Assembly (NCBI GenBank): GCA_022843305.1
Contig: JALHNX010000020.1
Coordinates: 1 to 45,627, forward strand
DNA: 45,627 nucleotides
Direction: 5' to 3'
From: Pyrinomonadaceae bacterium
GTDB lineage: Bacteria > Acidobacteriota > Blastocatellia > Pyrinomonadales > Pyrinomonadaceae
The notes beneath the pieces were generated by a model. It was not told the origin of the DNA. It saw only the letters and a list, made by a program, of their open reading frames with translations, and made no database searches. Shown piece by piece: positions 25,790 through 34,839 of this stretch (position 1 is its first letter; every line of letters starts with the position of its first letter). The position numbers and the translations under genes are program-made.

Positions 25790-26560
25790 ATGCGGGTAAC
25801 CCAAAAATTGAAAGTTCCGATCTTGACCTATCATTCGATAGATCAAAGCGGTTCGGTTATTTCGACCGCGCCCGAAGTTTTCCGCCGGCAAATGCGGTCT
25901 CTGAGCGAAAACGGTTACCAAGCCGTCACGCTGAACGAATTTATAAGTTCCCTGAGTGAAGACAAAACTCCGTTTCTGAAAACCGTCGTGCTGACTTTTG
26001 ACGACGGTTTTCAGAATTTTTTTTCAGAGGCTTTTCCCGTCCTTGAAAAATACGGCTTTCGGGCGACGGTTTTTCTGGTGACGGATTTTTGCGGCAAAAA
26101 CAACGATTGGGCGGGCAATCCGCCGGAATTGCCGCCGAGCAAAGTTCTTTCGTGGGATGAAATCAGAGAGCTGCATAAATACGGAATCGAATTCGGCGGA
26201 CATTCGCGGACGCATCCCGATCTGACAAAAATTTCAAATTCGCGCGTGGAAAGCGAAATTGTCGAATCAAAAGCGATGATCGAAGATTCGCTCGGCAGCG
26301 AAGTTACGACTTTTGCTTATCCGTTCGGAAAATTCAATTCGCCGGTCAAAAAAACGGTCGCCGATTCATACAAAGCGGCGGTTTCGACAAATCTCGGAAA
26401 AGTGCGCGCCGGCAGCGATTTTTTCTCGCTCGAAAGAGTTGATACTTATTATTTATCGAACCCGAAAATTTTCAATCGTCTTTCGTCGCAAACCTTTGAC
26501 GGGTATATGTTTTTCCGCCAGATTATGCGCGACTTCAAAGCGTTGGTAAAGCGCAATTAA
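25790..26560 (+). CDS. NodB-type polysaccharide deacetylase
   Basis: About 256 residues from ATG 25790; an in-frame TTG at 25742 would add 16 residues, and neither start has a strong ribosome-binding site. Carbohydrate esterase 4 fold: opening L-T-Y-H-S-I-D, motif 1 L-T-F-D-D-G-F with the catalytic base and metal Asp, motif 2 G-G-H-S-R-T-H with the two metal histidines, then F-A-Y-P-F-G. It removes N-acetyl (or O-acetyl) groups from a glycan. No signal peptide is visible from this start, so it may act on cytoplasmic lipid-linked intermediates. The motifs look complete and the enzyme should be active. Confidence 0.88.
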   Translation: MRVTQKLKVPILTYHSIDQSGSVISTAPEVFRRQMRSLSENGYQAVTLNEFISSLSEDKTPFLKTVVLTFDDGFQNFFSEAFPVLEKYGFRATVFLVTDFCGKNNDWAGNPPELPPSKVLSWDEIRELHKYGIEFGGHSRTHPDLTKISNSRVESEIVESKAMIEDSLGSEVTTFAYPFGKFNSPVKKTVADSYKAAVSTNLGKVRAGSDFFSLERVDTYYLSNPKIFNRLSSQTFDGYMFFRQIMRDFKALVKRN

Positions 26561-26602
26561 ACCGAATCATTTTTAATCTTAAGCCAAAATCCAGGTAAAA
26601 TT

Positions 26603-27706
26603 ATGTCAATAGTTTCTCGAATCAGCCGTCATACGAAATTATCGCTGGAAGCCGTCAAACATCGCCAAAAACAAACTCCGCCGTTTATGATCATCTTTAT
26701 CAATTCGATCTGTAATTTGACGTGCGAACATTGTTTTTACTGGAAGGAACTCAATAAACGCGACGATTTGAAGTTCGAAGAATTTGAAAAATTGTCGCTC
26801 GAACTCGGCGATTTCGAAAATCTCAATCTGTCGGGCGGCGAGCCGTTCATCAATCAGGAGTTCGGCGAGATTTGCACGCTATTTATCAAAAACAACAACG
26901 TCAAAAATATTTATGTGCCGACGAACGGATATTTTACCGAACGCACGGAAAAATCTCTGCGCAAGGTTTTGGCGAATAAATCTTTGGAGCTTTTCGTCTG
27001 CGAACTGTCGCTCGACGGAATGCCCGAATATCACAATAAGTTTCGCGGCAACCCGCGCTCGTTTGAAAAAGCGATGGAAACTTACAAAATGCTCGCCGAG
27101 CTTCAAAAGGAAGACCCGCGTTTGCGGATTCACGCGAACACGGTGGCGATGGGCGAAAATATGGACGAAGCGTGGCAGTTGACCGAATATCTGCACGATA
27201 ATTGTCCGATGATGGAGCATCACAATCTGGCGATCATTCGCGGCGACCGCAAAAATCCGTCGCTCCAGGGTCCGCAGCTCGAAAAATACAAATCGCTTTA
27301 CAGGCACGTCGCCGATGTCTGGCAAGACCGCGAAAAAGCCCGCTTCGGCGCGAGCGTCGAACCGATGCTCCAATGGGCGAAGGTCAAAACCATCGAATCC
27401 GAAACCCAGTTTATTCCCTGCAAAGCCGGAATTTTGACGGGCGTTGTTTACGCGAACGGCGATGTCAGCGTTTGCGAACAGCATTTTCCGATCGGAAACT
27501 TGCGAAAAAACAGCTTTTTCGAGATTTGGGATTCGGAAGAAGCGCAAAAACTGCGGGCGCAGATCAAAGCTAAAGCGTGTTACTGCACGAACGAAATCTT
27601 TATGTGGTCGAGCATTGTTTTTCAGCCCGTCCAACTGACCAGAGCGATCATCGGCGCAAAAACATCGAAACTTAGTGTGAATAAAACTGCTGTAACTAAA
27701 GTTTAG
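26603..27706 (+). CDS. Radical SAM protein with SPASM-like C-terminus
   Basis: 367 residues. The [4Fe-4S] cluster motif CxxxCxxC is at C37, C41 and C44 (I-C-N-L-T-C-E-H-C), followed by the SAM-binding N-L-S-G-G-E-P-F near residue 75. The C-terminal third has P-C-K-A-G, then G-D-V-S-V-C-E, then I-G-N-L and a late C-Y-C, matching the SPASM/twitch extension that binds extra iron-sulfur clusters. It lies between a deacetylase and a GT2 gene on the same strand. Radical SAM enzymes in glycan loci can epimerise, dehydrogenate or modify sugars or attached groups; the reaction here cannot be read. No peptide precursor gene was seen next to it. Confidence 0.87.
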   Translation: MSIVSRISRHTKLSLEAVKHRQKQTPPFMIIFINSICNLTCEHCFYWKELNKRDDLKFEEFEKLSLELGDFENLNLSGGEPFINQEFGEICTLFIKNNNVKNIYVPTNGYFTERTEKSLRKVLANKSLELFVCELSLDGMPEYHNKFRGNPRSFEKAMETYKMLAELQKEDPRLRIHANTVAMGENMDEAWQLTEYLHDNCPMMEHHNLAIIRGDRKNPSLQGPQLEKYKSLYRHVADVWQDREKARFGASVEPMLQWAKVKTIESETQFIPCKAGILTGVVYANGDVSVCEQHFPIGNLRKNSFFEIWDSEEAQKLRAQIKAKACYCTNEIFMWSSIVFQPVQLTRAIIGAKTSKLSVNKTAVTKV

Positions 27707-27733
27707 TTATCAGGATTTTTGTATAAAAACCAC

Positions 27734-28663
27734 ATGAAAGCCAATATTTCGGTGATAATGCCGGTCTTTAATCAGGAAAGGTATGTGGCGGATGCGATTA
27801 AATGTATCCTTGACCAGACTTATAAAAATTTTGAATTTATTATTGTTGATGACGGTTCGACCGACCGGACAGTTGAGATCATAAAAAGTTTTGATAACCA
27901 AAGGATTCGTCTGATTTGCGCGGCGCACGAAGGATTCGTGAGTGCTTTGAAACGAGCAACCCACGCCGCAAGCGGAAAATGGCTGGCGCGAATGGATTCC
28001 GACGATCTCTGTCCGCCGGACAGATTAGAAAAGCAAATTGATTTTCTGGCAAAACATCCCGAATGCGTTTTTCTGACAACGGCTTATGGAATCGTTACGC
28101 CGAACGACAAATTTCTCAAACCGCCGAAATCTTCGAAATGGCATTATGTCGAAGCGAGCGACATTACTCTGGCAAAAAGAATGTTTTGCGACCCGGCAAC
28201 CATCTATAATCGGGAAATTGCCATAAAAGCCAGTTATGACGAGAAACTAGGAAGCGAATCGCCGCTTTGGTATAAACTGCTCGATCACGGAAAAGGCATT
28301 ATTCTCGACGAACCGCTATATTACATTCGCTGGCGAATAGGTTCGCTGTCACGCGGACAATTAAAAAATGCGACAGAATTGCATTATCAGGTCAGGTTTA
28401 AATACGACCACGCGAATATCGCTTCGATAAATAAAATTGCGCCGAAAAAAATTGACCTGAGAAAAGAAAAACTGGCAGTTTATTACAGCGTCGCCGCCGG
28501 AGATTTTCGGGCGGCGCGGAAAACGGCTTACGATGCATGGCGGCGGTTTCCGTTGAATTTGGAAACGCTGAAACTGTTACTAATTTCATTAGGGATTCGC
28601 CGTCTGAAATCTGTTTACGGTCCGGGAGATGTGAAATTTTCTCCGATTCACAAACCTTTTTAA
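27734..28663 (+). CDS. GT2 glycosyltransferase
   Basis: About 309 residues from ATG 27734; an in-frame TTG at 27719 with AGGA three bases upstream is the alternative. GT-A fold: I-S-V-I-M-P-V-F-N-Q, then V-D-D-G-S-T-D-R-T, and the DxD-like M-D-S-D-D-L near residue 87. The C-terminal quarter has no long hydrophobic helix, so the protein is probably cytoplasmic and peripheral. Specificity unknown. It is part of the continuous plus-strand run. Confidence 0.88.
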   Translation: MKANISVIMPVFNQERYVADAIKCILDQTYKNFEFIIVDDGSTDRTVEIIKSFDNQRIRLICAAHEGFVSALKRATHAASGKWLARMDSDDLCPPDRLEKQIDFLAKHPECVFLTTAYGIVTPNDKFLKPPKSSKWHYVEASDITLAKRMFCDPATIYNREIAIKASYDEKLGSESPLWYKLLDHGKGIILDEPLYYIRWRIGSLSRGQLKNATELHYQVRFKYDHANIASINKIAPKKIDLRKEKLAVYYSVAAGDFRAARKTAYDAWRRFPLNLETLKLLLISLGIRRLKSVYGPGDVKFSPIHKPF

Positions 28664-28697
28664 TTTGTTTACGCAGAAAATTTTTCAAATATAAAAT

Positions 28698-29741
28698 ATG
28701 ACCTCTAATTCAAATTTTGTTTCGGTGATCGTTCCTGTCTATAATGGCGGGAACTTTCTGCATCGAAGTCTCGACGCGCTTTTCGCGTCCGATTATCCGA
28801 ATTTTGAAGTCATCGTCGTTGACGACGGCTCGACTGATGAGAGCGCGGAAATCAGCCGCGAAAAAGGCGCGACCGTGATGCAGTCCGAACGCCGTCAATC
28901 AGGTCCGGCGGCGGCGCGCAATATAGCGGCGAAAAAAGCGAAGGGCGATATTTTGCTGTTCGTTGATGCCGATGTCGTCGTCAAGCCCGACACGATTTCA
29001 AAAGTTGCCGCCGCATTTGCCGACAAACCCGAATTTTCGGCACTTTTCGGTTCTTACGACGACGAACCGGGTGAGAAAAATTTCCTTTCGCAATATAAAA
29101 ATCTCCAGCATCATTTCGTTCATCAGACATCGAACTCCGAAGCCTCGACCTTCTGGGCGGGACTCGGCGCAGTGCGCCGCGATGTTTTTCTTTCGGTCGG
29201 CGGATTCGACTGCGAACGGTTTGCGATTCCCTCGATCGAGGACATCGAACTCGGCGTGCGTCTGCGGTCGGCGGGACATCGAATTTTGCTCGACCGCAAT
29301 ATTCAAGCCAAGCATCTGAAAAAATGGGAAGTCGTTTCGCTCGTCAAAACGGATATTTTCTGCCGCGCCGTGCCGTGGTCGAAACTTATTTTAACGAGTC
29401 AGGGAATGATTAACGATATGAACCTGAAAACCGCCGACCGTTTAAGCTCGGTTTGCGTTGCACTTTCGATCCTGATCTTTCCGTTTATCTTCTGGAAGCC
29501 TTTTTTAACATTTTTACTTGTTTTCTTTTTACTTGCCATCGTTTTTCTGAATCGGAAAATCTTTCGTTTTTTCGTCGAAAAAAAGGGGATATTGTTTGCC
29601 GCGCTGACGTTTCCCTGGCTGTTTTTCTATTTCTTTTACAGCGGCGTAACTTTTATCTTAAGTTGGTTCCGGTATGCTCTGCCGCGAACGTTCAACCTTA
29701 AAAAAGGGGAAGGTTTTAATGGAACAGGTTTTATCATCTGA
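28698..29741 (+). CDS. GT2 glycosyltransferase with C-terminal membrane anchor
   Basis: 347 residues. GT-A fold with V-S-V-I-V-P-V-Y-N-G, V-D-D-G-S-T-D-E, the metal site F-V-D-A-D-V-V-V near residue 92 and I-E-D-I-E-L-G near residue 179. Three or four hydrophobic segments at about residues 250-330 anchor it to the membrane. It overlaps the following GT-C gene by 23 bases, so the two are probably translationally coupled and may act in sequence, for instance by making a polyprenyl-phosphate sugar that the GT-C enzyme then uses. That functional link is inference. Confidence 0.88.
   Translation: MTSNSNFVSVIVPVYNGGNFLHRSLDALFASDYPNFEVIVVDDGSTDESAEISREKGATVMQSERRQSGPAAARNIAAKKAKGDILLFVDADVVVKPDTISKVAAAFADKPEFSALFGSYDDEPGEKNFLSQYKNLQHHFVHQTSNSEASTFWAGLGAVRRDVFLSVGGFDCERFAIPSIEDIELGVRLRSAGHRILLDRNIQAKHLKKWEVVSLVKTDIFCRAVPWSKLILTSQGMINDMNLKTADRLSSVCVALSILIFPFIFWKPFLTFLLVFFLLAIVFLNRKIFRFFVEKKGILFAALTFPWLFFYFFYSGVTFILSWFRYALPRTFNLKKGEGFNGTGFII
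29704..29713 (+). promoter_or_regulatory. Ribosome-binding site fixing the GT-C start
   Basis: AAGGGGAAGG five bases before ATG 29719. It favours this start over an in-frame ATG at 29674 that lies deeper in the preceding gene. Confidence 0.7.
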
Positions 29742-31416
29742 CAAAACGAAAAAAAACAAGCAAATTCGCACCGTGCTACTGACAACCTCGAAAGAAAAGA
29801 ACTTTATCTTCGCTTCCGTTTTTTTTGCTTTTCTTATCCGTATATTTTTTATTCCGCATAATACGGTCATCAACGGCGACGGCATTTATTACGCGACGCT
29901 CGGAAAGCGGCTGGTTTCCGGCGACATAAGCGGCGGAATCAGCGGTTATTGGTCGCCGCTCTATTCTTCGCTGGTCGGCATTTTTTCGCTGTTTTTTCAC
30001 GATCCGGAATTTGCGGGAAGACTTGTTTCCGTTATTGCCGGAACTCTTCTGATAATTCCCGCCTACTATTTAATTCGTAATTTTTACGGTCGGATGCCGG
30101 CTTATTTAGGCACGGTTTTGATCGCGATTCATCCCGCGCTGATCGAGTCGTCGGGCTGGGTGATGACCGAAGCGGTTTATACACTGATATTTACGACAGT
30201 TGTTTTAGTCGGCTGGTATGCTTTGCGCAGCGGCAATGCGCAGACGTTTTTCGTCGCCGGACTTCTTTGGGGCGCGGCATATTTAACCAAACCCGAGGCG
30301 CTCGGTTTTCTCGGCTTACTTTTTATTCTGACGACTGCCGCAAAATTCTTCCGCCGAAACATCAGTTTTCGACGCTACGCCGCCGGCTATCTGCTCCTCT
30401 TAACGGGGTTTATGATTTTCTTTCTGCCGTATGTCATTTTTCTTCGCCAAAAAACCGGACAATGGACGATCAGCCAAAAAATTATGGTCAATCTGCCGGC
30501 GTTCGATTACGACAAAGGACTTCTCAATATTACCGACGACGGACAAATTACGATGCAGGACAGAATTTGGGGCGATATTTACGAAACGGAAGCTCCGCAA
30601 ACTGTTGCGCCGCCGCCTGTCGAACCGGCTTCTTCGCCCGCGTTCAGTTGGTCAAAACTGCAATCGGACGTAACCATTCTCGGCGCAAAAGCACTGTTTT
30701 TATTTAAGAAACAGCTCCGGGATTATATTCCGGCACTGTTGCCATACCCGTTTATTTTACTTGCCATTATCGGATTTTTTTACAAACCGTGGACCAGATT
30801 TCGCGCCGCCCGGGAATTATATTTATTTTCCTTTTTCCTGTGTATGCTGCTCGGATATGCTCTGTCGGCAGTCGAGCTGCGGTATATTTATCCGCTAATC
30901 CCGATTCTGATCGCCTGGGTCGCCAAAGGAATCGTCGAATTTGGCGATTGGACATCAAAATCCTTAACAAATCTGTTGAGAACAAGCCGCCGGATTAAGC
31001 CTTTACTGGTTCAAATTTGCGTCCTGATAATTTTCACCGCGCTTTTGACACCTTCAATTCTCAGTCAAGATGAATTTGAAACCATCCTAGATGTGCCGTA
31101 TGAAGAAAAACAAGCCGGTTTATGGATCAAAAATCAAACGGCGGGTCAAGCCGCGCTGGTGATGTCTTCAAATGCGACTCCGGCGTATTACGCGGGCGCA
31201 AAGCATCTTTATTTGCCCGACGAAGAATTTTTGACCGTTCTGGAATATGCCAAACGGAAAAAGGTCAATTATCTGGTTTACAGTCTGCGGCGCATTAAAA
31301 CCACTTCCAAATCTTTTCCGCCGGACGAGAAAAATATTCCGCCCGAACTTCGGCTGGTCTATGAAGATGAGCCGTCTCCAAACTACCGGATTATTGTCTA
31401 TCAAATAGTGTATTGA
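29719..31416 (+). CDS. GT-C membrane glycosyltransferase (ArnT/PMT-like)
   Basis: 565 residues with about ten hydrophobic helices between residues 35 and 430 and a soluble C-terminal part. The first periplasmic loop has the acidic motif I-N-G-D-G-I-Y-Y near residue 54, in the position of the catalytic Asp of GT39/GT83 enzymes such as ArnT and protein mannosyltransferases. Next come Y-W-S-P-L-Y and E-A-V-Y in the expected order. Such enzymes use polyprenyl-phosphate sugars and transfer them on the periplasmic side. It overlaps the preceding GT2 gene, and its stop lies 26 bases before the FkbH-like gene. Substrate and acceptor are not readable. Confidence 0.85.
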   Translation: MEQVLSSDKTKKNKQIRTVLLTTSKEKNFIFASVFFAFLIRIFFIPHNTVINGDGIYYATLGKRLVSGDISGGISGYWSPLYSSLVGIFSLFFHDPEFAGRLVSVIAGTLLIIPAYYLIRNFYGRMPAYLGTVLIAIHPALIESSGWVMTEAVYTLIFTTVVLVGWYALRSGNAQTFFVAGLLWGAAYLTKPEALGFLGLLFILTTAAKFFRRNISFRRYAAGYLLLLTGFMIFFLPYVIFLRQKTGQWTISQKIMVNLPAFDYDKGLLNITDDGQITMQDRIWGDIYETEAPQTVAPPPVEPASSPAFSWSKLQSDVTILGAKALFLFKKQLRDYIPALLPYPFILLAIIGFFYKPWTRFRAARELYLFSFFLCMLLGYALSAVELRYIYPLIPILIAWVAKGIVEFGDWTSKSLTNLLRTSRRIKPLLVQICVLIIFTALLTPSILSQDEFETILDVPYEEKQAGLWIKNQTAGQAALVMSSNATPAYYAGAKHLYLPDEEFLTVLEYAKRKKVNYLVYSLRRIKTTSKSFPPDEKNIPPELRLVYEDEPSPNYRIIVYQIVY

Positions 31417-31442
31417 TCCTGCCTGTCATATTTTCTTTAAAA

Positions 31443-33350
31443 ATGGACACATTAAATAACATGCAAAGAAGTTCGACAGTTTCGCCCATCAGCGCGGAAT
31501 TGAAACGCCTGCTTTTAGATCGTGACGAATCTTTCTGGCAGAAACTGACGGAACATTCGCAATCCGCCGAGACGTTTAACGAGCTTATCGTGCTTTCCGG
31601 CTTTCGGAAAAAAGCGGCGAAAATCGGTTTTAACGGCATTTCGGCGGCTGATATAAAACCTCTGAAAATTGCGCTGATCGGCGGAAGCACGCTCTATCCT
31701 TTGTCGGAGCTGATCGAACATAATCTGACCGTCACCGCCGGTCGGGTCGAGATAATGACCGGCGACTACAATAATTACCGGTCGGAAATTTTTGACGGTG
31801 CGAGCAATTTATACCGGTTCGAGCCGGATTTTGTGATCATTTTGCCCGATGAGCAATCTTGTAAATACACCGGACGGCTGACCGATTCGGCGGAAATGAT
31901 AAATTCTGAGGTCGCGCGCGTCAGTTCCGACCTTTTACAGCTTTGTTCGGTCATCAGGGAAAGAACCGCCGCCGAGATAATTCTCTGTAATTATATTCTG
32001 CCGCCGTATATTGACCTCGGTCCATACCGAACAAAAAGTTTGGCTTCCGATTGGAATTTTAAGAAAGCCGTCAATCTCGCGCTCGGCAGTCAATCGCCCA
32101 ATTTCGTGCAGATTTGCGATTTGGAGTTTCTGGCGTATCGTCTCGGCGGACTTGCCGCAAAAGACGAAAAATCATGGTTTGAAAGTAAACAGTTATGCTC
32201 ACCGCGCCTGCAAGTAGCGTTGGTCAAAGAGATCGCTCATCTGATCAATTCGCTGAAAAAAGCTCCGAAAAAAGTTCTGGTGCTTGATCTCGACAATACT
32301 CTGTGGGGCGGAGTCGTCGGCGACGACGGGATCGAAGGAATCGAAATCGGCGACACTTCTCCGCGGGGCGAAGCCTTTAAAGCCTTTCAAACTTATATTT
32401 TGTCATTAATTGAAAGAGGTCTTTTGCTCGGCGTATGCAGTAAGAATGATTACGAAAATGCAATCGAGCCTTTCCGGCGGCATCCGGAAATGGTTCTGCG
32501 CGAAGAGCATTTTGTTTCGATCAAGGCGAACTGGGAACCGAAAGCGCAAAATCTCGTCGAGATGGCGGATGAATTGAATCTCGGGCTGGACAGCTTTATT
32601 TTCGTTGACGATAATCCGGCGGAGGTCGAAATCGTCCGCCAGTTTGCGCCGCAGGTGACAACGATTCTGCTCGATCCCGATCCGTCGGTTTATGTCAAAC
32701 AATTGCAGGAATCGAGGCTTTTCGAGCGTTTTTCAATTACCGACGAAGATACCCGGCGAACCGAACAATATCAAAAAGAAGCGCATCGGCAATCTTTAAT
32801 GGCAAGTGCGGTAGATATGGATTCGTATCTCGGATCGCTCGAAATGGTCGGGACGGTTGCCGAATTTAACGCGCTCGACCTGCCGCGAATCGCCCAATTA
32901 ATTAACAAGAGCAACCAGTTTAACCTGACGACCCGACGAAGAACCGAATCCGAACTCGAAACATTAATGTCCGATCCGCGTTATCGCGGTTTTTCGATGC
33001 GTCTGGCAGACCGTTTCGGCGATCACGGGCTGATCTGCGTCGTCATTTGCCGTTTGACGGAAGACGAAACTTTAGAAATTGACACCTGGCTGATGAGCTG
33101 CCGCGTATTGAAACGACAGGTCGAAGAACAGATTTTAAATGAGATCGTGCGGCTGGCAGAAACATTGGACTGCCGGAAAATCAAGGGTTTATATCTTCCG
33201 ACGGCGAAGAACGCAATGGTCAGCGACCTTTATCCGAGGCTCGGTTTTCGAAGCGTCAACACCGGCGAAGAAAGCTCCGAATTTGAACTTTTAGTCGAAT
33301 CTTTTAATAATATCCCAACATTTATCACGATTAATTCGAGGTCAAATTAA
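31443..33350 (+). CDS. FkbH-like HAD-IIIC enzyme, predicted glyceryl-ACP synthase
   Basis: 635 residues from ATG 31443; an in-frame TTG at 31413 would overlap the preceding gene. Three parts are seen: an N-terminal SGNH-like region (about 1-250), a HAD-IIIC domain with the nucleophile motif D-L-D-N-T-L-W-G-G-V-V-G-D-D-G near residue 283 and V-D-D-N-P-A-E near 390, and a C-terminal GNAT-like domain (G-D-H-G-L-I, then L-M-S-C-R-V-L, then Y-P-R-L-G-F). FkbH proteins take 1,3-bisphosphoglycerate, remove phosphate and load a D-glyceryl group on an acyl carrier protein. The ACP gene starts three bases later, which strongly supports such a pairing. Known examples are from polyketide pathways; use for glycan acylation is inferred. 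Confidence 0.9.
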   Translation: MDTLNNMQRSSTVSPISAELKRLLLDRDESFWQKLTEHSQSAETFNELIVLSGFRKKAAKIGFNGISAADIKPLKIALIGGSTLYPLSELIEHNLTVTAGRVEIMTGDYNNYRSEIFDGASNLYRFEPDFVIILPDEQSCKYTGRLTDSAEMINSEVARVSSDLLQLCSVIRERTAAEIILCNYILPPYIDLGPYRTKSLASDWNFKKAVNLALGSQSPNFVQICDLEFLAYRLGGLAAKDEKSWFESKQLCSPRLQVALVKEIAHLINSLKKAPKKVLVLDLDNTLWGGVVGDDGIEGIEIGDTSPRGEAFKAFQTYILSLIERGLLLGVCSKNDYENAIEPFRRHPEMVLREEHFVSIKANWEPKAQNLVEMADELNLGLDSFIFVDDNPAEVEIVRQFAPQVTTILLDPDPSVYVKQLQESRLFERFSITDEDTRRTEQYQKEAHRQSLMASAVDMDSYLGSLEMVGTVAEFNALDLPRIAQLINKSNQFNLTTRRRTESELETLMSDPRYRGFSMRLADRFGDHGLICVVICRLTEDETLEIDTWLMSCRVLKRQVEEQILNEIVRLAETLDCRKIKGLYLPTAKNAMVSDLYPRLGFRSVNTGEESSEFELLVESFNNIPTFITINSRSN

Positions 33351-33353
33351 GAA

Positions 33354-33611
33354 ATGAATTTAACAAAAACCGACGTTTTAGCGCGTCTGCAAACGATATT
33401 TGACGATCTTTTTCTGGATGAAGTGGTCGTTACGCCCGAGTTGTCGGCGCACGATGTCGAAGAATGGGACTCGCTTCTGCATATTTCGCTGGTCGTCGCC
33501 ATCGAGGAAGTTTTTAATATTAAATTTCGCGTCGGCGAAGTCGAAGCAACTCAAAATGTGGGCGAATTTGCCGATTTGATCCTTCAACGGGTGAATGCCG
33601 ATTATGTCTAA
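33354..33611 (+). CDS. Acyl carrier protein
   Basis: 85 residues with the phosphopantetheine attachment site E-E-W-D-S40-L and an acidic helical fold; the length is typical. It carries an acyl group as a thioester in the cytoplasm. It sits between the FkbH-like gene (3-base gap) and the SGNH gene (short overlap), so the FkbH protein probably loads it and the MBOAT at 34840 probably unloads it, as DltC serves DltB in the Dlt system. The phosphopantetheinyl transferase is not in the window. Confidence 0.93.
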   Translation: MNLTKTDVLARLQTIFDDLFLDEVVVTPELSAHDVEEWDSLLHISLVVAIEEVFNIKFRVGEVEATQNVGEFADLILQRVNADYV

Positions 33612-34728
33612 TCAAAGCGAATCCGAAAAAACAAATGCCTCGAACGTGCGCAATGATTTGAATCTGCGACCTGCTTTCGGTTCAAACGCGCAGGCATTGT
33701 GGTTTCTTATTTTGGTTATTTTCGCCCTCGCGCTGCCGAAAATAATTACAAACTTTAACCTGATTTCCCGCGCTGATTCGTATGATATTATGTCCGAAAA
33801 CAATGGCGGATATATATTCATCAAAGATGAAATTTTCCATCAAAAAGATGACATTGACATTCTTTTTATCGGCGGCTCGGTCATCTGGAATGCGGTTGAT
33901 ACGCCGCAGGTTCAGAAGGCTTTAAGCGAAGAACTCGGCAGACCGGCAAAGGTTGTTACATTCGGCTTTAATTTTAACAGCATTGATATACCTTACACAC
34001 AACTTCGTGATCTTTTGGAAAGAAGACGCGTGCGAATGGTCGTTTTTTCAATTCCCAGATTGTCCTGGACCAAGGGTCCAAGCACGCTCGCCTATAAGTT
34101 TCTGCGTTACGACGAAAACCGCGACGTGGTTGACGGACTTTCGCCGGAATCCAAAATTTCGCTTTATGCCTGCAATGTTCTGCGTTCGCCGCGTGATTTG
34201 CTGACGCTTGTCCGGCAGAATCCTTCGATGGTTTCGCCTTATTCCAAAGATTTGGGGGCTTTTAAAAAAGCTGAAGGAATGGTTCAAAATCCCGAAACAT
34301 TTCAAAGATTCACGCCGCCATCGCCGGTTTTTTCAAGTTCCGATTTGATTTACTCAAGTAAAACACAAGCCGATTTTCGTTTTACCAATGCCCGACTCTC
34401 AGCCCACCAGGATCATTATTTGAATAAATTAATCGAGCTGCTAAAGGAAAAGAAAACTCCGCTCGTGATGCTCAATGTTCCGCAATACAGCGAGAAACAC
34501 AGCGATAAAATCATTGAACTGCAAGATTGGTCGAAACGAACCGGCACGGAAATCCCGCTCATCGGCATTGCGCCGACGGTTTTATTCAAGGGACTCGATG
34601 AACAGGAAGTCGAGAAACTGCACTGCGACCCGGAACACTTTAATAAAAACGGCAACGAGTATTTTACGCGAACGGTTTTACCCGCAATTCTGGAGGTTTA
34701 TGAAAAACACGCCACCAAAAGCTTTTAG
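33595..34728 (+). CDS. Membrane-anchored SGNH-hydrolase-like protein (DltD/AlgJ-like role)
   Basis: 377 residues (start at 33595 or nine bases later at 33604; both overlap the ACP stop). One N-terminal membrane helix at about 35-56 leaves the rest periplasmic. Block I has I-G-G-S95-V near residue 95 with the candidate nucleophile Ser, and near the C-terminus D-P-E-H-F-N-K-N-G supplies the Asp and His of the SGNH catalytic triad. The layout (anchor plus SGNH domain next to an MBOAT and an ACP) is that of DltD and AlgJ/AlgX, which pass acyl groups to the polymer outside the cytoplasmic membrane. Its end overlaps the microprotein gene by 29 bases. Confidence 0.8.
   Translation: MPIMSNQSESEKTNASNVRNDLNLRPAFGSNAQALWFLILVIFALALPKIITNFNLISRADSYDIMSENNGGYIFIKDEIFHQKDDIDILFIGGSVIWNAVDTPQVQKALSEELGRPAKVVTFGFNFNSIDIPYTQLRDLLERRRVRMVVFSIPRLSWTKGPSTLAYKFLRYDENRDVVDGLSPESKISLYACNVLRSPRDLLTLVRQNPSMVSPYSKDLGAFKKAEGMVQNPETFQRFTPPSPVFSSSDLIYSSKTQADFRFTNARLSAHQDHYLNKLIELLKEKKTPLVMLNVPQYSEKHSDKIIELQDWSKRTGTEIPLIGIAPTVLFKGLDEQEVEKLHCDPEHFNKNGNEYFTRTVLPAILEVYEKHATKSF
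34692..34696 (+). promoter_or_regulatory. Ribosome-binding site for the microprotein
   Basis: GGAGG three bases before ATG 34700, inside the end of the SGNH gene. It supports translation of the short frame. Confidence 0.65.
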
Positions 34729-34837
34729 TTACTTACTTATTTTTCTGCTGGTCATTTCCTGTTTGGCGGCGTGCGGTCTTTTTACATTTCTGCCGATCAA
34801 AGCGTTTGATACCGGCATCGTCTATCAGGGATTTTAG
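34700..34837 (+). CDS. 45-residue DltX-like membrane microprotein
   Basis: Short frame between the SGNH and MBOAT genes. It overlaps the SGNH gene by 29 bases and ends two bases before the MBOAT ATG; GGAGG precedes its ATG. Lysines at 2 and 7, then one hydrophobic helix (about 9-31), predict the N-terminus inside and the C-terminus outside. The protein ends G-I-V-Y42-Q-G-F45 at the carboxyl terminus. DltX of the D-alanylation system is a similar one-helix protein that ends F-I-Y-N-E-F, whose Tyr carries the acyl group between DltB and DltD. The shared pattern is hydrophobic-hydrophobic-Tyr-amide-x-Phe-COOH. An alternative is a lipoprotein, since L-A-A-C25 fits a lipobox. Gene easily missed because of its size. 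Confidence 0.72.
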   Translation: MKNTPPKAFSYLLIFLLVISCLAACGLFTFLPIKAFDTGIVYQGF

Positions 34838-34839
34838 AA

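Noticed and set aside
26879..27634. 251-residue minus-strand frame opposite the radical SAM gene
   Set aside because: Phenylalanine- and arginine-rich composition typical of the complement of a coding strand; the plus frame has intact cluster motifs.
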